64,000 nucleotides of DNA from Mesorhizobium alhagi CCNWXJ12-2 (GTDB lineage: Bacteria > Pseudomonadota > Alphaproteobacteria > Rhizobiales > Rhizobiaceae): positions 41,159 to 105,158 of the forward strand of contig NZ_AHAM01000204.1 of NCBI RefSeq assembly GCF_000236565.1. Direction: 5' to 3'. Position 1 is the first letter of the stretch; each line of letters opens with the position of its first letter. Below, piece after piece: positions 1 to 9,437 of the stretch. Below the pieces are notes generated by a model, which did no database searches, was not told the DNA's origin, and was given only the letters and a program-made list of their open reading frames with translations. The position numbers and the translations under genes are program-made.

Positions 1-5
1 TGACC

Positions 6-3000
6 ATGGATCACGAGCCACGACCGCCCAAGGGTGAGGCGGGACTGATGCAGTTGCCAGTCGTTGACCTGCAGGGGCGCCGGCTGGCCGCGGACGCTGA
101 GCCGCGATACTCGATCCTTCATCGCCTGACCTCGGGAGCCGTTCCGTTAGTAGCGGTCCAACTGCCGGGAAAGCCGAGCCCCTTCATGTTAAGGCGCGTG
201 TTCTGTGTCGATGATGTACCTTACCGCATGGACGTGTTCGGCGGAAGCAAGTTAAAGGCGCCGAAGCCAACCCTGTCGCAGATCGCCGCCGTCGCTCCGG
301 GCGAGCAAGGACCCAAGGCTTCCGGCGGGAAGCTGCTGGCGATCCCGTATGCCGAGACCGCACCGGGTACGGCATTCGAACAGCTATCGCGCGCCTGGGC
401 GCCTTTCAAAGAGGCCTATTACTACACGCAGCGCAGAGGCTTTGCTGCACCTCCTGCCATCAAAGATCTAGGCCCTCATGACTACGCGCTGGAGGGCAAT
501 TTCAAGTTGTCGCTGCTGCCGGACCGCCCTGCCGGCGAGGAGCATCCCTTTAAGCTGACTGGACCGGAAGGCTCGATAGCTTTGCGGCCGCATGACGGTT
601 GCGGCTTCATCAGAGCCTCACTGGCGGAGCGTATGCTAGCTGTTCGCCGCGCTGGGCGGCAGGATGGGCCTGATCGGGTGCCTGCTTTCGCGGAGGGAAG
701 GAAATCGTCGCTCCCCGCCACGGCGCTGCAATATTATTCGCGAAGCGAGCGGGTGGCGGAAGAGGCGCGCGAGAAAGCCAACAGCTGGCTTGAGACCAAA
801 AAAGGAGATGCGCTGACGTCCGAAGAGTTGTTTCGCACCGTGACGGCCGGACGCATCGAAGGTCCCGGCGCGGTTGCCGTGCCATCCAATGATGGCCGTC
901 TGCATGTGCCTAAACTTAAGAGCGAAGGGCTGACGGGTACGGCTGGCGTGCTGATCGGCCGCTCCCCATACGATAAGCCAAACTTGCGCCCATTAAGGCC
1001 TGAACAAGTCAAGTCGTCAGCCGATGGCGACCCAACTGCGGCATTCCTCGATAAATGCGTGGCCATGCAATACAGCTTCAATGTCGCCGAGAAGTCGGGG
1101 GAGCAACTGGCGAGCGACGATCCCACCTTTTTCGCCAAAGGCATTCTCATCGTGGTGCCTGACGCGATGTGGCCGGCCAACTACCGAGATCGTGGGATGG
1201 TATTGTCGGCGGAGGACGTTAAGTCCCATTCGGGCTGGACCCGCCGCAAAGAGCGGGTTACGGCGAACACCTCACTTGATTGTGTCGGCATCCTCCAGGC
1301 GACAGAGGTATTTGCTCCGGGGTCCTTGGTCGCCGTGCCGCCCGATCAACAAAAGAAACTCGACGGCGACTTCGATGGGGATACGGTCATTATTCTCGGC
1401 GACCGGCCGCAGCTCTATGAGCATGTTCGGCAGTTCGATGAGGCGGAGCAAGCTCGCGGAGTCCGCTCACTCAAGCCGCCAAAATCGCATACCGCCGCGA
1501 TCGAGGACGGCAGGTACAATTTCAGTCGTGCCAGCCAGATTCTCGCTGCCACGCAGAACACTTTGGAAATCTATAGTACTTTGCAGCGAAATTTTCTGGC
1601 TCAATCAGATCAGGCCCGGCGCTGGTTTGCCGAGCGGGCCATCTTCGGTACCTACGAAGGTATTCACCACGAGCTCAGAAGTGCCCTACGTGACTTGTTG
1701 AACCAGGAAGAGGTGAGCGGCCAGGATATCCCCCCCCAACTCGAAAGGGTGATGCGCGAGATCGAGCTCGCAGAGCATCCGGTCGCTCGCGAGATCAGCG
1801 AATTGCTCGCGGCCGACTTGGAGGCGTGGGCTGCTGGTGCGAATGGGGACGTCCCGCCCGAGACAATCGAACGCGGCACCGTCAACGATGGCGTGAGCCA
1901 GGCGGTTTCGGAGTTGCTTCCACACCTGGCCGAAGCCTATCAGGCCTCCGCTCACCCACGCGACCGCGTTCAGGCCTTACTCGACCACTACCCTGCGCGC
2001 ATCGATCCTCGACCCGATGGCTACGAGCCGGACGACCTCATACAAAGCGCAAGCAATCTCCTGAGTCTCGGCAACAAGGTCGGGACCGACGCCTATAAAT
2101 CCGACACAAGTGCCCAACTCTTCCTGAAAAAAAGCCAAGCGCTGCAGCGCCTCCTGCAACAGACGCCGGGCCTAAGGTCCGTGCCCTACGTCAAAGGCGT
2201 AGCAGCCACGCTCAAGCACGGCAGGTTCGATGTCGATGCGTCATTGGAGGATCTGAGGGACAATCCAACGCTAACGGCTTCAGTGATGGAAGCCGCTATC
2301 AAGCTCGCGGCGGACAAGCATATCCTGCCGGAACCCTTCGGTCGACAGCTGACGGCCGAAGATTCCGCTATGACGATGACCCCCAAGGAAGCCGCGGATC
2401 GCGCAGAGATCGAGCGTGCTAGAGCCGCAGCGGAAGAGAAGGAGATTACCACAGCGGTACTTAGAGTTGCCGAAATCCTAAGGCGAGCGGATATCGACGT
2501 CAGCATGCCCCGTTTGGATCGCCCCGTGAGATCGGTAGGATCACTGACAGACCAACTGACGGGAACGAGCGCTAAGTCTGACAGCGACGCCCAGCTGATC
2601 AGCAACGCCGTGCGGCATGTCTTCGAAATCCCTGACAAGGTCTTTGCACGTGGTTTCAAAAAAGCCATTTTGGCATTTGACGAGCGGGGCTACGCTGAGG
2701 TCAGCACGACCAACTGGTTCAGGATGCGAGATCCAACCTTCATCGGCGTCACCAGTGTGCTCACCACGCCGGACGGATATCGCTTTGCGCTAGAGTTCCA
2801 TACGCCACAGAGCTATCAGGCTAAGCTTACCAACCACGATACCTACAAGAAGCGGGACAAGCTGCGGCTCGAACTGAGCGGAGATGCTCTGGTGCAAGCT
2901 ACGCAAGAACTTGCCCAGAGTGCACGAGAGGTCTGTAAGGACGTGGCGATTCCAGAAGGCGCCAGGGAGCTTCCTCATTGGGGAATCGAACTGGACGCTC

Positions 3001-3776
3001 GACCATCTGCCGGTGCGACCTTTGGCCTGCGAACTGCCGAACGGCCACGGTTGCCCGAGAAATCACCGATGGCCAAAGAGGTCGTCTCGTCACTCGGTTC
3101 GCGGCCGATTGTGCTCGTCGGGCTGCCGGGCGCCGGCAAGTCCTCCATCGGCCCAGCTCTCGCGCGGCGACTCGGGCTCGCCTTCGTCGACTCCGATAAA
3201 AAAATCGAAAGAGAGACCGGCATGTCGATCACGGAAATTTTCGATGCCGAAGACAAAGGCAAGCAGTGGTTCAGGGACCGCGAGGCGAGCTTGATCGCGC
3301 AGTGTGTCGAGAAAGGGAAGGTGGTCCTCGCAACTGGCGGCGGCGCCTTCGAGCGTGAGGAAACCCGGCGCCTGATCCTGGACAATACGGTCTCGATCTG
3401 GCTCGACACTGACCGAGGCGAGATCTGGAAGCGCCTTGCGAATGACACCAGCCGCCCGTTGCTGCGGACCGACGAGGCAGAGGAGACCAGCGGGCCGCAG
3501 AGCTCCGACAAGAGGGCCATCAAGAAGGAGCGTTTCGAGGAAATCGTGCAGGAGCGCACGCCGCATTACCGCCAAGCCAATCTCACAGTCGTTCCGCCCC
3601 ATAAAAGGAACAACAACAGGAACGCCGAAGCATGCGTGGCGGCCCTGCACGGCTATCTCAGCGGCGGCGCAGGGCAGGGTGCTCGGCAGGCCGGCTCGTT
3701 TCAGGAGCTTCCTGCTGCGCCAAGCTCTCAGGGGGCGGGATGCGCGACTACAGTCAAAGTGGGACTCTCATCCTGA
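6..3776 (+). CDS. Large putative type III effector: DFDGD polymerase-like motif plus C-terminal shikimate kinase domain
   Basis: This 1256-residue protein has two recognisable parts. Residues ~1030-1215 form a shikimate-kinase (AroK-like) domain, with a Walker A loop GLPGAGKSS at 1039-1047, a DSDKKIE substrate/Mg segment, FRDRE, a GGGAF glycine turn and a late RPLL lid segment. Around residues 440-475 lies DFDGD (455-459), the metal-binding signature of two-barrel RNA polymerases and RNA-dependent RNA polymerases. A free-standing AroK is only ~170-200 residues, so this is not a housekeeping enzyme. Rhizobial type III effectors carrying shikimate-kinase-like domains have been reported. Together with the tts boxes elsewhere in the window, that makes an effector my best guess. 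The reading frame is open to the left edge, so the true start and any tts box may lie outside the window. The kinase call is firm; the polymerase relation and the effector role are inference. Confidence 0.6.
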   Translation: MDHEPRPPKGEAGLMQLPVVDLQGRRLAADAEPRYSILHRLTSGAVPLVAVQLPGKPSPFMLRRVFCVDDVPYRMDVFGGSKLKAPKPTLSQIAAVAPGEQGPKASGGKLLAIPYAETAPGTAFEQLSRAWAPFKEAYYYTQRRGFAAPPAIKDLGPHDYALEGNFKLSLLPDRPAGEEHPFKLTGPEGSIALRPHDGCGFIRASLAERMLAVRRAGRQDGPDRVPAFAEGRKSSLPATALQYYSRSERVAEEAREKANSWLETKKGDALTSEELFRTVTAGRIEGPGAVAVPSNDGRLHVPKLKSEGLTGTAGVLIGRSPYDKPNLRPLRPEQVKSSADGDPTAAFLDKCVAMQYSFNVAEKSGEQLASDDPTFFAKGILIVVPDAMWPANYRDRGMVLSAEDVKSHSGWTRRKERVTANTSLDCVGILQATEVFAPGSLVAVPPDQQKKLDGDFDGDTVIILGDRPQLYEHVRQFDEAEQARGVRSLKPPKSHTAAIEDGRYNFSRASQILAATQNTLEIYSTLQRNFLAQSDQARRWFAERAIFGTYEGIHHELRSALRDLLNQEEVSGQDIPPQLERVMREIELAEHPVAREISELLAADLEAWAAGANGDVPPETIERGTVNDGVSQAVSELLPHLAEAYQASAHPRDRVQALLDHYPARIDPRPDGYEPDDLIQSASNLLSLGNKVGTDAYKSDTSAQLFLKKSQALQRLLQQTPGLRSVPYVKGVAATLKHGRFDVDASLEDLRDNPTLTASVMEAAIKLAADKHILPEPFGRQLTAEDSAMTMTPKEAADRAEIERARAAAEEKEITTAVLRVAEILRRADIDVSMPRLDRPVRSVGSLTDQLTGTSAKSDSDAQLISNAVRHVFEIPDKVFARGFKKAILAFDERGYAEVSTTNWFRMRDPTFIGVTSVLTTPDGYRFALEFHTPQSYQAKLTNHDTYKKRDKLRLELSGDALVQATQELAQSAREVCKDVAIPEGARELPHWGIELDARPSAGATFGLRTAERPRLPEKSPMAKEVVSSLGSRPIVLVGLPGAGKSSIGPALARRLGLAFVDSDKKIERETGMSITEIFDAEDKGKQWFRDREASLIAQCVEKGKVVLATGGGAFEREETRRLILDNTVSIWLDTDRGEIWKRLANDTSRPLLRTDEAEETSGPQSSDKRAIKKERFEEIVQERTPHYRQANLTVVPPHKRNNNRNAEACVAALHGYLSGGAGQGARQAGSFQELPAAPSSQGAGCATTVKVGLSS

Positions 3777-3847
3777 TCACGCTACGGCAAGGGGAGAACG
3801 AAGGCCAGTGGTTTCTTACCACGACCGCGGATGCAGCGCTGCTGGCG

Positions 3848-3985
3848 TTCATTGGCGTTTCGTCGAGCAGCGGCCCGCCTTTGGCTATCGCGGCATCACC
3901 GCGCTGGTGAACCGCGAGCTCACGCCGACGAGGTTGGCCGTCGCCAACCGCAAAGCGGAAGCTTTCTTTGCAATCTGCCAGCCCG
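3848..3985 (+). pseudogene. Possible IS3-family transposase remnant
   Basis: In one frame this stretch reads RPAFGYRGITALVNREL and, shortly after, ANRK. This resembles the YGYRRITALLNRE ... VNRK block at the start of the IS3 OrfB catalytic domain. No start, DDE core or inverted repeats remain. The rest of the gap between the first gene and hupS (3777-4138) holds only the hupS promoter. The similarity is short, so confidence is low. Confidence 0.35.
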
Positions 3986-4067
3986 GTTTCCACTCCATTG
4001 CCGGCGACTGGAACAAGGCAACGCCTCCCCAGCATCTGAGTATTGAGTTTATTCGGCTTTTCAACTT

Positions 4068-4082
4068 TGGCACCGGACTTGC
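4068..4082 (+). promoter_or_regulatory. Sigma-54 promoter of hupS (TGGCAC-N5-TTGC)
   Basis: TGGCAC at 4068-4073, five bases, then TTGC at 4079-4082 is an exact -24/-12 promoter, placing transcription start near 4093, about 45 bases before hupS. In Rhizobium leguminosarum hupS is driven by NifA with IHF; in Bradyrhizobium HoxA also acts on hupS. I see no canonical NifA site (TGT-N10-ACA) between 3781 and 4067; that stretch contains no TGT triplet at all. An A/T-rich patch at 4039-4063 could bend DNA. Which activator works here is unresolved. Confidence 0.88.
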
Positions 4083-4138
4083 GCCCCTTCGCATATTCGC
4101 GGCACCAGGAGATGCCGCCGCCTGTGGAGGACGGCCTT

Positions 4139-5215
4139 ATGCAAGAAACATTCTACGAGGTCATGCGCCGGCAGGGGATCACCCGCCGAAGTTTCCTCAA
4201 ATTCTGCAGCCTGACGGCGGCTTCCCTCGGCCTTGGACCGGCCTTCGCGCCGAAAATAGCTTACGCGATGGAGTCCAAACCGCGCATTCCGGTACTGTGG
4301 CTGCACGGGCTCGAATGCACCTGCTGCTCCGAAAGCTTCATCCGCTCGGCGCACCCGCTCGCCAAGGACGTCGTGCTGTCGATGCTTTCACTCGATTATG
4401 ACGACACGCTCATGGCGGCCGCCGGCCACCAGGCCGAGGCGATCGTCGACGAGGTCGTCGAACAGTACAAAGGCAACTACATCCTCGCGGTCGAAGGCAA
4501 TCCGCCGCTCAACGAGGACGGCATGTTCTGCATCATCGGCGGTAGGCCCTTCATCGACCAGCTCCGGCATGCCGCCTCAAGCGCCAAGGCGATCATCTCC
4601 TGGGGCTCCTGCGCCTCCTGGGGCTGCGTGCAGGCCGCGCGGCCGAACCCGACGCGGGCCACGCCCGTCGATAAGGTTCCCGGCCTGCCGGACAAGCCGA
4701 TCATCAAGGTGCCCGGTTGCCCGCCGATCGCAGAAGTGATGACGGCCGTCATCACTTATATCCTGACCTTCGAGAAATTCCCCGAACTCGACCGGCAAGG
4801 CCGGCCTAAAATGTTCTACAGTCAGCGCATCCACGACAAATGCTATCGGCGCCCGCATTTCGACGCGGGCCAGTTCGTCGAGTCCTTCGATGACGAGGGC
4901 GCGCGCAAGGGCTATTGCCTCTATAAGGTCGGCTGCAAGGGACCGACCACCTACAACGCCTGCTCGACGGTGCGCTGGAACGGCGGCCTCTCCTTCCCGA
5001 TCCAGGCCGGCCATCCCTGCATCGGCTGCTCCGAGGACGGCTTCTGGGACAAGGGCGATTTCTACAGCCGCCTGACCCGCGTCCACGGCTTCGGCATCGA
5101 GGCCGATGCCGACAGGATCGGAACGATGGCCGCGACCGTGGTCGGCGCCGCCGCGGCCGCGCATGCTGCGGCAAGCGTGGTCAAGCGGATGCGCGAAAAA
5201 GGAGGGAACACCTGA
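4139..5215 (+). CDS. hupS: Uptake [NiFe]-hydrogenase small subunit precursor
   Basis: This is the Fe-S electron-transfer subunit of the membrane-bound H2-uptake hydrogenase. The start was chosen at ATG 4139 because GGAGG sits eight bases upstream (4126-4130) and the protein then begins [19 protein letters not shown], the family N-terminus. RRSFLKF (residues 16-22) is a twin-arginine export signal, with probable cleavage after the AYA near residue 44. Cluster cysteines are visible in LECTCCSE, in WGSCASWGC and in the [12 protein letters not shown] region. At 358 residues it matches the usual HupS length of about 360. Its stop overlaps the hupL start (TGATG). HupS travels folded with HupL through the Tat pathway. 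Confidence 0.97.
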   Translation: MQETFYEVMRRQGITRRSFLKFCSLTAASLGLGPAFAPKIAYAMESKPRIPVLWLHGLECTCCSESFIRSAHPLAKDVVLSMLSLDYDDTLMAAAGHQAEAIVDEVVEQYKGNYILAVEGNPPLNEDGMFCIIGGRPFIDQLRHAASSAKAIISWGSCASWGCVQAARPNPTRATPVDKVPGLPDKPIIKVPGCPPIAEVMTAVITYILTFEKFPELDRQGRPKMFYSQRIHDKCYRRPHFDAGQFVESFDDEGARKGYCLYKVGCKGPTTYNACSTVRWNGGLSFPIQAGHPCIGCSEDGFWDKGDFYSRLTRVHGFGIEADADRIGTMAATVVGAAAAAHAAASVVKRMREKGGNT

Positions 5216-7011
5216 TGGGCATCCAGACGCCGAACGGCTTCAATCTCGACACCTCCGGCCAGCGCGTCGTGGTCGATCCGGTCACGCGGATCGAAGGCCA
5301 CATGCGCTGCGAGGTGAACATCGACGAGAACAGCATCATCCGCAACGCGGTCTCGACCGGCACCATGTGGCGCGGGCTCGAGGTCATCCTCAAGGGCCGC
5401 GACCCGCGCGACGCCTGGGCCTTCACGCAGCGCATCTGCGGGGTGTGCACCGGCACGCACGCGCTCACCTCCGTGCGTGCGGTCGAGGACGCGCTGGGCA
5501 TCATGATCCCGGAGAACGCCAATTCGATCCGCAACATCATGCAGCTCTCGCTGCAGGTGCACGACCATCTGGTCCACTTCTACCACCTGCACGCGCTGGA
5601 CTGGGTCAACCCGGTCAACGCATTGAGAGCCGACCCGAAGGCGACGTCGGAGCTGCAGCAGGCGGTTTCGCCGAGCCACCCGATGTCCTCGCCGGGCTAT
5701 TTCCGCGACATCCAGAACCGGCTGCGCAAGTTCGTGGAGAGCGGCCAGCTCGGGCCGTTCAAGAACGGTTACTGGACCAACCCAGCCTATCTGCTGCCGC
5801 CGGAAGCCGACCTGATGGCGGTGACGCACTATCTGGAAGCGCTTGACTTCCAGAAGGAGATCATGACGACGCGCACGATCTTCGGCGGCAAGGACACCCA
5901 TCCCAACTGGCTGGTGGGAGGCGTACCCTGTGCGATCAACATCGACGGTGAGATGGCGGCCGGCGCGCCGATCAACATGGAGCGGCTGAACTACGTCCGC
6001 AGCGTCATCGAGCGTACCATCGCCTTCGTCGACAACGTCTACGTCCCCGACATCATCGCGATCGGCAATCTCTACAAGGCCTGGCTCTACGGCGGCGGCC
6101 TGTCGGGCAAGAGCGTGCTCGCCTATGGCGATATCCCCGACAAGGCCAACGACCATTCTGCCGCCAACCTGATGATGCCGCAGGGTGCGATCATCAACGG
6201 CAATCTCAAGGAGGTGCTGCCGGTCGACCTGCGCGATCCCGAGCAGATCCAGGAATTCGTGCCGCACTCCTGGTACAAATATCCGGACGAGGCCAAGGGC
6301 CTGCACCCCTGGGACGGCGTCACCCAGCCGCATTACGAATTGGGGCCCAATGCCAAGGGCACACGCACCAACATCATCGAGCTGGACGAGTCGGCAAAAT
6401 ATTCCTGGATCAAGGCACCGCGATGGCGCGGCCACGCCATGGAGGTCGGCCCGCTCGCCCGCTATGTCGTCGGCTATGCCCAGGGCCACGAGGAAATCAA
6501 GGAACAAGTCGATTCCACGCTGCGCGCTCTCGGCGCGCCGTTCAACGCGCTCTTTTCCACGCTCGGCCGCACCGCTGCGCGCGCTCTAGAAGCGCAGTGG
6601 GCGGCCCGCAAGCAGGCCTACTTCCTGGACAAGCTGATCGCCAACATCAAAGCCGGCGACTCCTCCACGGCCAACACGAAGAAATGGGACCCGAAGACCT
6701 GGCCGGCCGAGATCAAGGGCGTCGGCTTCACCGAGGCGCCGCGTGGCGCACTGGGTCACTGGATACGGATCAAGAACGGCCGCATCGAGAACTACCAGTG
6801 CGTCGTGCCGACCACCTGGAACGGCTCTCCGCGCGACCATGCCGGCAATCTCGGCGCCTTCGAGGCCTCGTTGATGGACACCAAGGTCGAGCGCCCCGAG
6901 GAGCCGGTCGAAATCCTGCGGATCATACACAGCTTCGATCCGTGCCTTGCCTGCTCGACCCACGTGATGGGGCCGGACGGCCGGGAACTGGCCGATGTCA
7001 AAGTGCGGTAG
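5215..7011 (+). CDS. hupL: Uptake [NiFe]-hydrogenase large subunit precursor
   Basis: This is the catalytic subunit that splits H2 at the Ni-Fe site. Nickel ligands are in RICGVC (residues 73-78, C75 and C78) and DPCLACSTH (residues 575-583, C577 and C580). After H583 a 15-residue tail remains, which HupD should remove once nickel is inserted. The 598-residue length is typical. The start overlaps the hupS stop by one base, so the two are translationally coupled. The segment [16 protein letters not shown] near the C-terminus is the part mirrored in the hupU::hupV remnant at 21294-21611. Confidence 0.98.
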   Translation: MGIQTPNGFNLDTSGQRVVVDPVTRIEGHMRCEVNIDENSIIRNAVSTGTMWRGLEVILKGRDPRDAWAFTQRICGVCTGTHALTSVRAVEDALGIMIPENANSIRNIMQLSLQVHDHLVHFYHLHALDWVNPVNALRADPKATSELQQAVSPSHPMSSPGYFRDIQNRLRKFVESGQLGPFKNGYWTNPAYLLPPEADLMAVTHYLEALDFQKEIMTTRTIFGGKDTHPNWLVGGVPCAINIDGEMAAGAPINMERLNYVRSVIERTIAFVDNVYVPDIIAIGNLYKAWLYGGGLSGKSVLAYGDIPDKANDHSAANLMMPQGAIINGNLKEVLPVDLRDPEQIQEFVPHSWYKYPDEAKGLHPWDGVTQPHYELGPNAKGTRTNIIELDESAKYSWIKAPRWRGHAMEVGPLARYVVGYAQGHEEIKEQVDSTLRALGAPFNALFSTLGRTAARALEAQWAARKQAYFLDKLIANIKAGDSSTANTKKWDPKTWPAEIKGVGFTEAPRGALGHWIRIKNGRIENYQCVVPTTWNGSPRDHAGNLGAFEASLMDTKVERPEEPVEILRIIHSFDPCLACSTHVMGPDGRELADVKVR

Positions 7012-7024
7012 GAAGGGATTTTCA

Positions 7025-7600
7025 ATGAGACGCTCTGTCGTGAAACTCGGCGCAGCAGCATCGCTTGCCGCCCTTGCCGGCCCTGCCTGTGCCCATGTCG
7101 GCGCAGGCCATGCGGACGGCCTTGCCGCGGGCCTCGCGCATCCGCTGCTCGGTCTCGACCACCTGCTCGCCATGACGTCGGTCGGGGTCTGGTCGGCGCT
7201 CGCCATGCCGTTGCGGGCCTGGACCGCGCCGGCCGCCTTCGTCGCGGCCATGGTCGGCGGCGCCGCGCTCGCCTTTGTCGGCGTCGCCCTGCCAGCGGTG
7301 GAAGGCATGATCGCGCTGTCGGTGCTGGCGCTCGGGCTGATGATCGTTTTCGGTGCAGGTTTGCCGCGCATCGCCGGCATAGGCCTTGCCGGGCTGTTCG
7401 CGCTGTTCCACGGCCATGCGCATGCCAGCGAGGCAGCGGGAGCAACATTTGCCTATGTCGGCGGTGTCACGCTGGCGACCGCAGCACTCCACCTCCTCGG
7501 CGTCAGCCTCGGCCTCAAGATCGCGTCATCGTCCCGGCTGCGAACCGGCATCGGCATGCTGGTCGCCGGCTCGGGTGCCGCGCTCGTCTTCGGCGGATAG
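7025..7600 (+). CDS. hupE: HupE/UreJ-family membrane protein, probable nickel permease
   Basis: This 191-residue, very hydrophobic protein has several membrane segments. Its N-terminal leader ends near PACAHVGAGHADG, and it carries the HPLLGLDHLLAM motif typical of HupE, where His and Asp residues are needed for nickel uptake in Rhizobium leguminosarum HupE. GGAAGGG lies upstream of ATG 7025. The length equals that of R. leguminosarum HupE. It sits between hupL and hupC here, whereas the classical rhizobial order is hupSLCDE, so the gene has been moved. It probably supplies nickel for HupL maturation. Confidence 0.93.
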   Translation: MRRSVVKLGAAASLAALAGPACAHVGAGHADGLAAGLAHPLLGLDHLLAMTSVGVWSALAMPLRAWTAPAAFVAAMVGGAALAFVGVALPAVEGMIALSVLALGLMIVFGAGLPRIAGIGLAGLFALFHGHAHASEAAGATFAYVGGVTLATAALHLLGVSLGLKIASSSRLRTGIGMLVAGSGAALVFGG

Positions 7601-7609
7601 GAGGCGGCC

Positions 7610-8320
7610 ATGACCGTGAGCCATACATCTCACAGTGAAGACGCGGTCTATGTCTACGAGGCGCCGCTGCGTCTCTGGCACTGGGTCAACGCCTTCGCGA
7701 TCCTTGCGCTGGCCGGAACCGGCTACCTCATCGGTTCGCCGCCGCCATCGGTCGGCGGCGAAGCCAGCGCCAGCTTCGCCTTCGGCTGGATACGATACCT
7801 GCATTTCGCGGCCGGCTATGTCCTGATTGCTGGCTTCGCCTTCCGCGTCTACTGGACCTTCGCCGGCAACGAGCATGCCCGGCAGATATTCCTGCCGCCC
7901 GTCTGGCGCGGCCGCTTCTGGCGGGAAGCCTGGCATGAGGTGCTCTGGTATGCCATGCTGGTCAGGGAGCCGGTTAAGTATTCGGGGCACAACCCGCTCG
8001 CCACGATCGCCATGCACATCCTGTTCGTCTGGTTCACCATCTTCATGATCGTGACAGGTCTCGCACTCTACGGCGAAGGGACCGGAATGGGTTCCTGGCA
8101 GCACACGCTGTTCTCGAGCCGTGTGATCCCGCTGTTCGGTCAGAGCCAGGACGTCCACACGTGGCACCATCTCGGCATGTGGGTGATCATCTGCTTCCTC
8201 ATCATCCACATCTATGCCGCTGTGCGCGAGGACATCATGTCGAGACAGTCGATCATTTCCTCGATGATCTCAGGCTGGCGGACCTTTCGGGGCAACGGTG
8301 CCCCGCGTGATTCCCGCTAG
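7610..8320 (+). CDS. hupC: Hydrogenase b-type cytochrome subunit
   Basis: This is a 236-residue integral membrane di-haem cytochrome b that anchors HupSL and passes electrons from H2 to the quinone pool. It has about four membrane helices and conserved histidines in LRLWHWVNAF, YLHFAAGYVL and the WHHLGMW segment near the end. A GGAGG precedes ATG 7610 and the gap to hupE is only nine bases. A rho-independent terminator follows at 8343, so hupSLEC appears to form its own transcription unit. Confidence 0.96.
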   Translation: MTVSHTSHSEDAVYVYEAPLRLWHWVNAFAILALAGTGYLIGSPPPSVGGEASASFAFGWIRYLHFAAGYVLIAGFAFRVYWTFAGNEHARQIFLPPVWRGRFWREAWHEVLWYAMLVREPVKYSGHNPLATIAMHILFVWFTIFMIVTGLALYGEGTGMGSWQHTLFSSRVIPLFGQSQDVHTWHHLGMWVIICFLIIHIYAAVREDIMSRQSIISSMISGWRTFRGNGAPRDSR

Positions 8321-8342
8321 GACGACTTTCGTGACCTCACCT

Positions 8343-8374
8343 GCCGGCGGGGGGTTGCCCGCGCCGGCTTTTTT
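8343..8374 (+). terminator. Rho-independent terminator after hupC
   Basis: GCCGGCG (8343-8349) pairs with CGCCGGC (8362-8368), followed by six T residues. It lies 22 bases after the hupC stop and ahead of a second sigma-54 promoter, so it should separate the structural genes from the maturation genes. Between the terminator and 8690 I see only non-coding, repeat-like sequence. Confidence 0.8.
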
Positions 8375-8696
8375 CTTCAAGCGGGGTTGCCTTCAAACCG
8401 ACCCACACTCCGCCTCGGCTTCGCCTCGACACCTTTTCCGTTCGACGGGGAGCGGAAGTGCCAACGGCAACGGTGGTCAGGGGCAAAGTGCGGAGCGAGG
8501 CGGGTTGCGTGGGCGAGTGAACGCAAGCTTTTCATCGGCCTGGAATTTCGCTTCTCACTGCCCCGCGATGGCGCACCCGTCAATGGAAGGATACTTTCCG
8601 TCCGCGCGGGTAAAATCGTAATCGCGCTTTCCACGCGTCGTTCTCTATCCAGGGATCAACCCTTATTTCGCAACCTTTTGCCTGCCCCCAGGCAAT

Positions 8697-8711
8697 TGGC
8701 CCGCCTCTTGC
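8697..8711 (+). promoter_or_regulatory. Second sigma-54 promoter, upstream of hupD
   Basis: TGGCCC (8697-8702), five bases, then TTGC (8708-8711) fits the -24/-12 consensus with one common variant base. Expected transcription start is near 8722, about 25 bases before hupD. The promoter lies in the only large gap of the cluster (8321-8747), right after a terminator. No TGT-N10-ACA activator site was noticed nearby. Confidence 0.75.
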
Positions 8712-8747
8712 GGCTGGAAGGAAAAAGCTCAAGAGGAGGTTTTCCCA

Positions 8748-9437
8748 ATGAACGGCGCGCCACGGGTGCTCGTGCTCGGCATCGGAAATTTGCTATGGGC
8801 CGATGAGGGCTTCGGCGTCCGCGTGGTGGAGGAGTTCCACCGGCTCTGCGAAACGGCGGACAACGTGCGGGCCATGGATGGCGGCACGCAGGGCATCTAC
8901 CTCGTCCAACACATCCGCGAGGCCGACATCCTCGTCGTGTTCGACGCGGTCGACTACGGCCTGGCGCCCGGCACGCTGAAGCTCGTCGAAGGCGGCGAGG
9001 TGCCGGCCTTCCTCGGCGTGAAGAAGATTTCGCTCCACCAGACTGGCTTTCAGGAAGTCCTCGCCATGGCCGAGATGATGGGTGACTATCCCGCCCACCT
9101 CCTTCTCGTCGGGGTGCAACCGGTCGAGCTGGACGACTATGGCGGCAGTCTCCGGCCCGCGGTGAAGGCTCAGATCGAGCCAGCAATCGAGCTTGCTGTC
9201 GAGTGGCTCGCCCGGCACGGAGCGACGATCGCCAAGCGCACCGAACCGCTTGCCGAGGAAGAGACGCTCGCCTCGCGCGAAATGCGCATCGGCATCTACG
9301 AGAGCGGTCGACCCCGGCCGGAAGAGGCCTGTCGTCACGGCGACGCGCGGCTTCTCGCCAATAGCGCCTTCGCTGGCCCGACGAATTTCCAGCGCGAGGT
9401 CGACGCGCTTTTGCAATCGTCCGGAGGGCGGGGCTGA
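8748..9437 (+). CDS. hupD: HupL maturation endopeptidase
   Basis: HupD belongs to the HyaD/HybD nickel-dependent protease family, which removes the C-terminal tail of the large subunit after Ni insertion. The protein opens VLVLGIGNLLWADEGFG, the family signature with the metal-binding Glu/Asp, and contains MDGGTQG and the HQTGFQ histidine region. A strong AGGAGG stands before ATG 8748. At 229 residues it is somewhat longer than the ~200 usual, through a C-terminal extension. The stop overlaps the hupF start. Confidence 0.95.
   Translation: MNGAPRVLVLGIGNLLWADEGFGVRVVEEFHRLCETADNVRAMDGGTQGIYLVQHIREADILVVFDAVDYGLAPGTLKLVEGGEVPAFLGVKKISLHQTGFQEVLAMAEMMGDYPAHLLLVGVQPVELDDYGGSLRPAVKAQIEPAIELAVEWLARHGATIAKRTEPLAEEETLASREMRIGIYESGRPRPEEACRHGDARLLANSAFAGPTNFQREVDALLQSSGGRG

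Noticed and set aside
3781..4067. NifA site ahead of hupS
   Set aside because: Read base by base, the region has no TGT triplet on the plus strand, so no TGT-N10-ACA site can exist.
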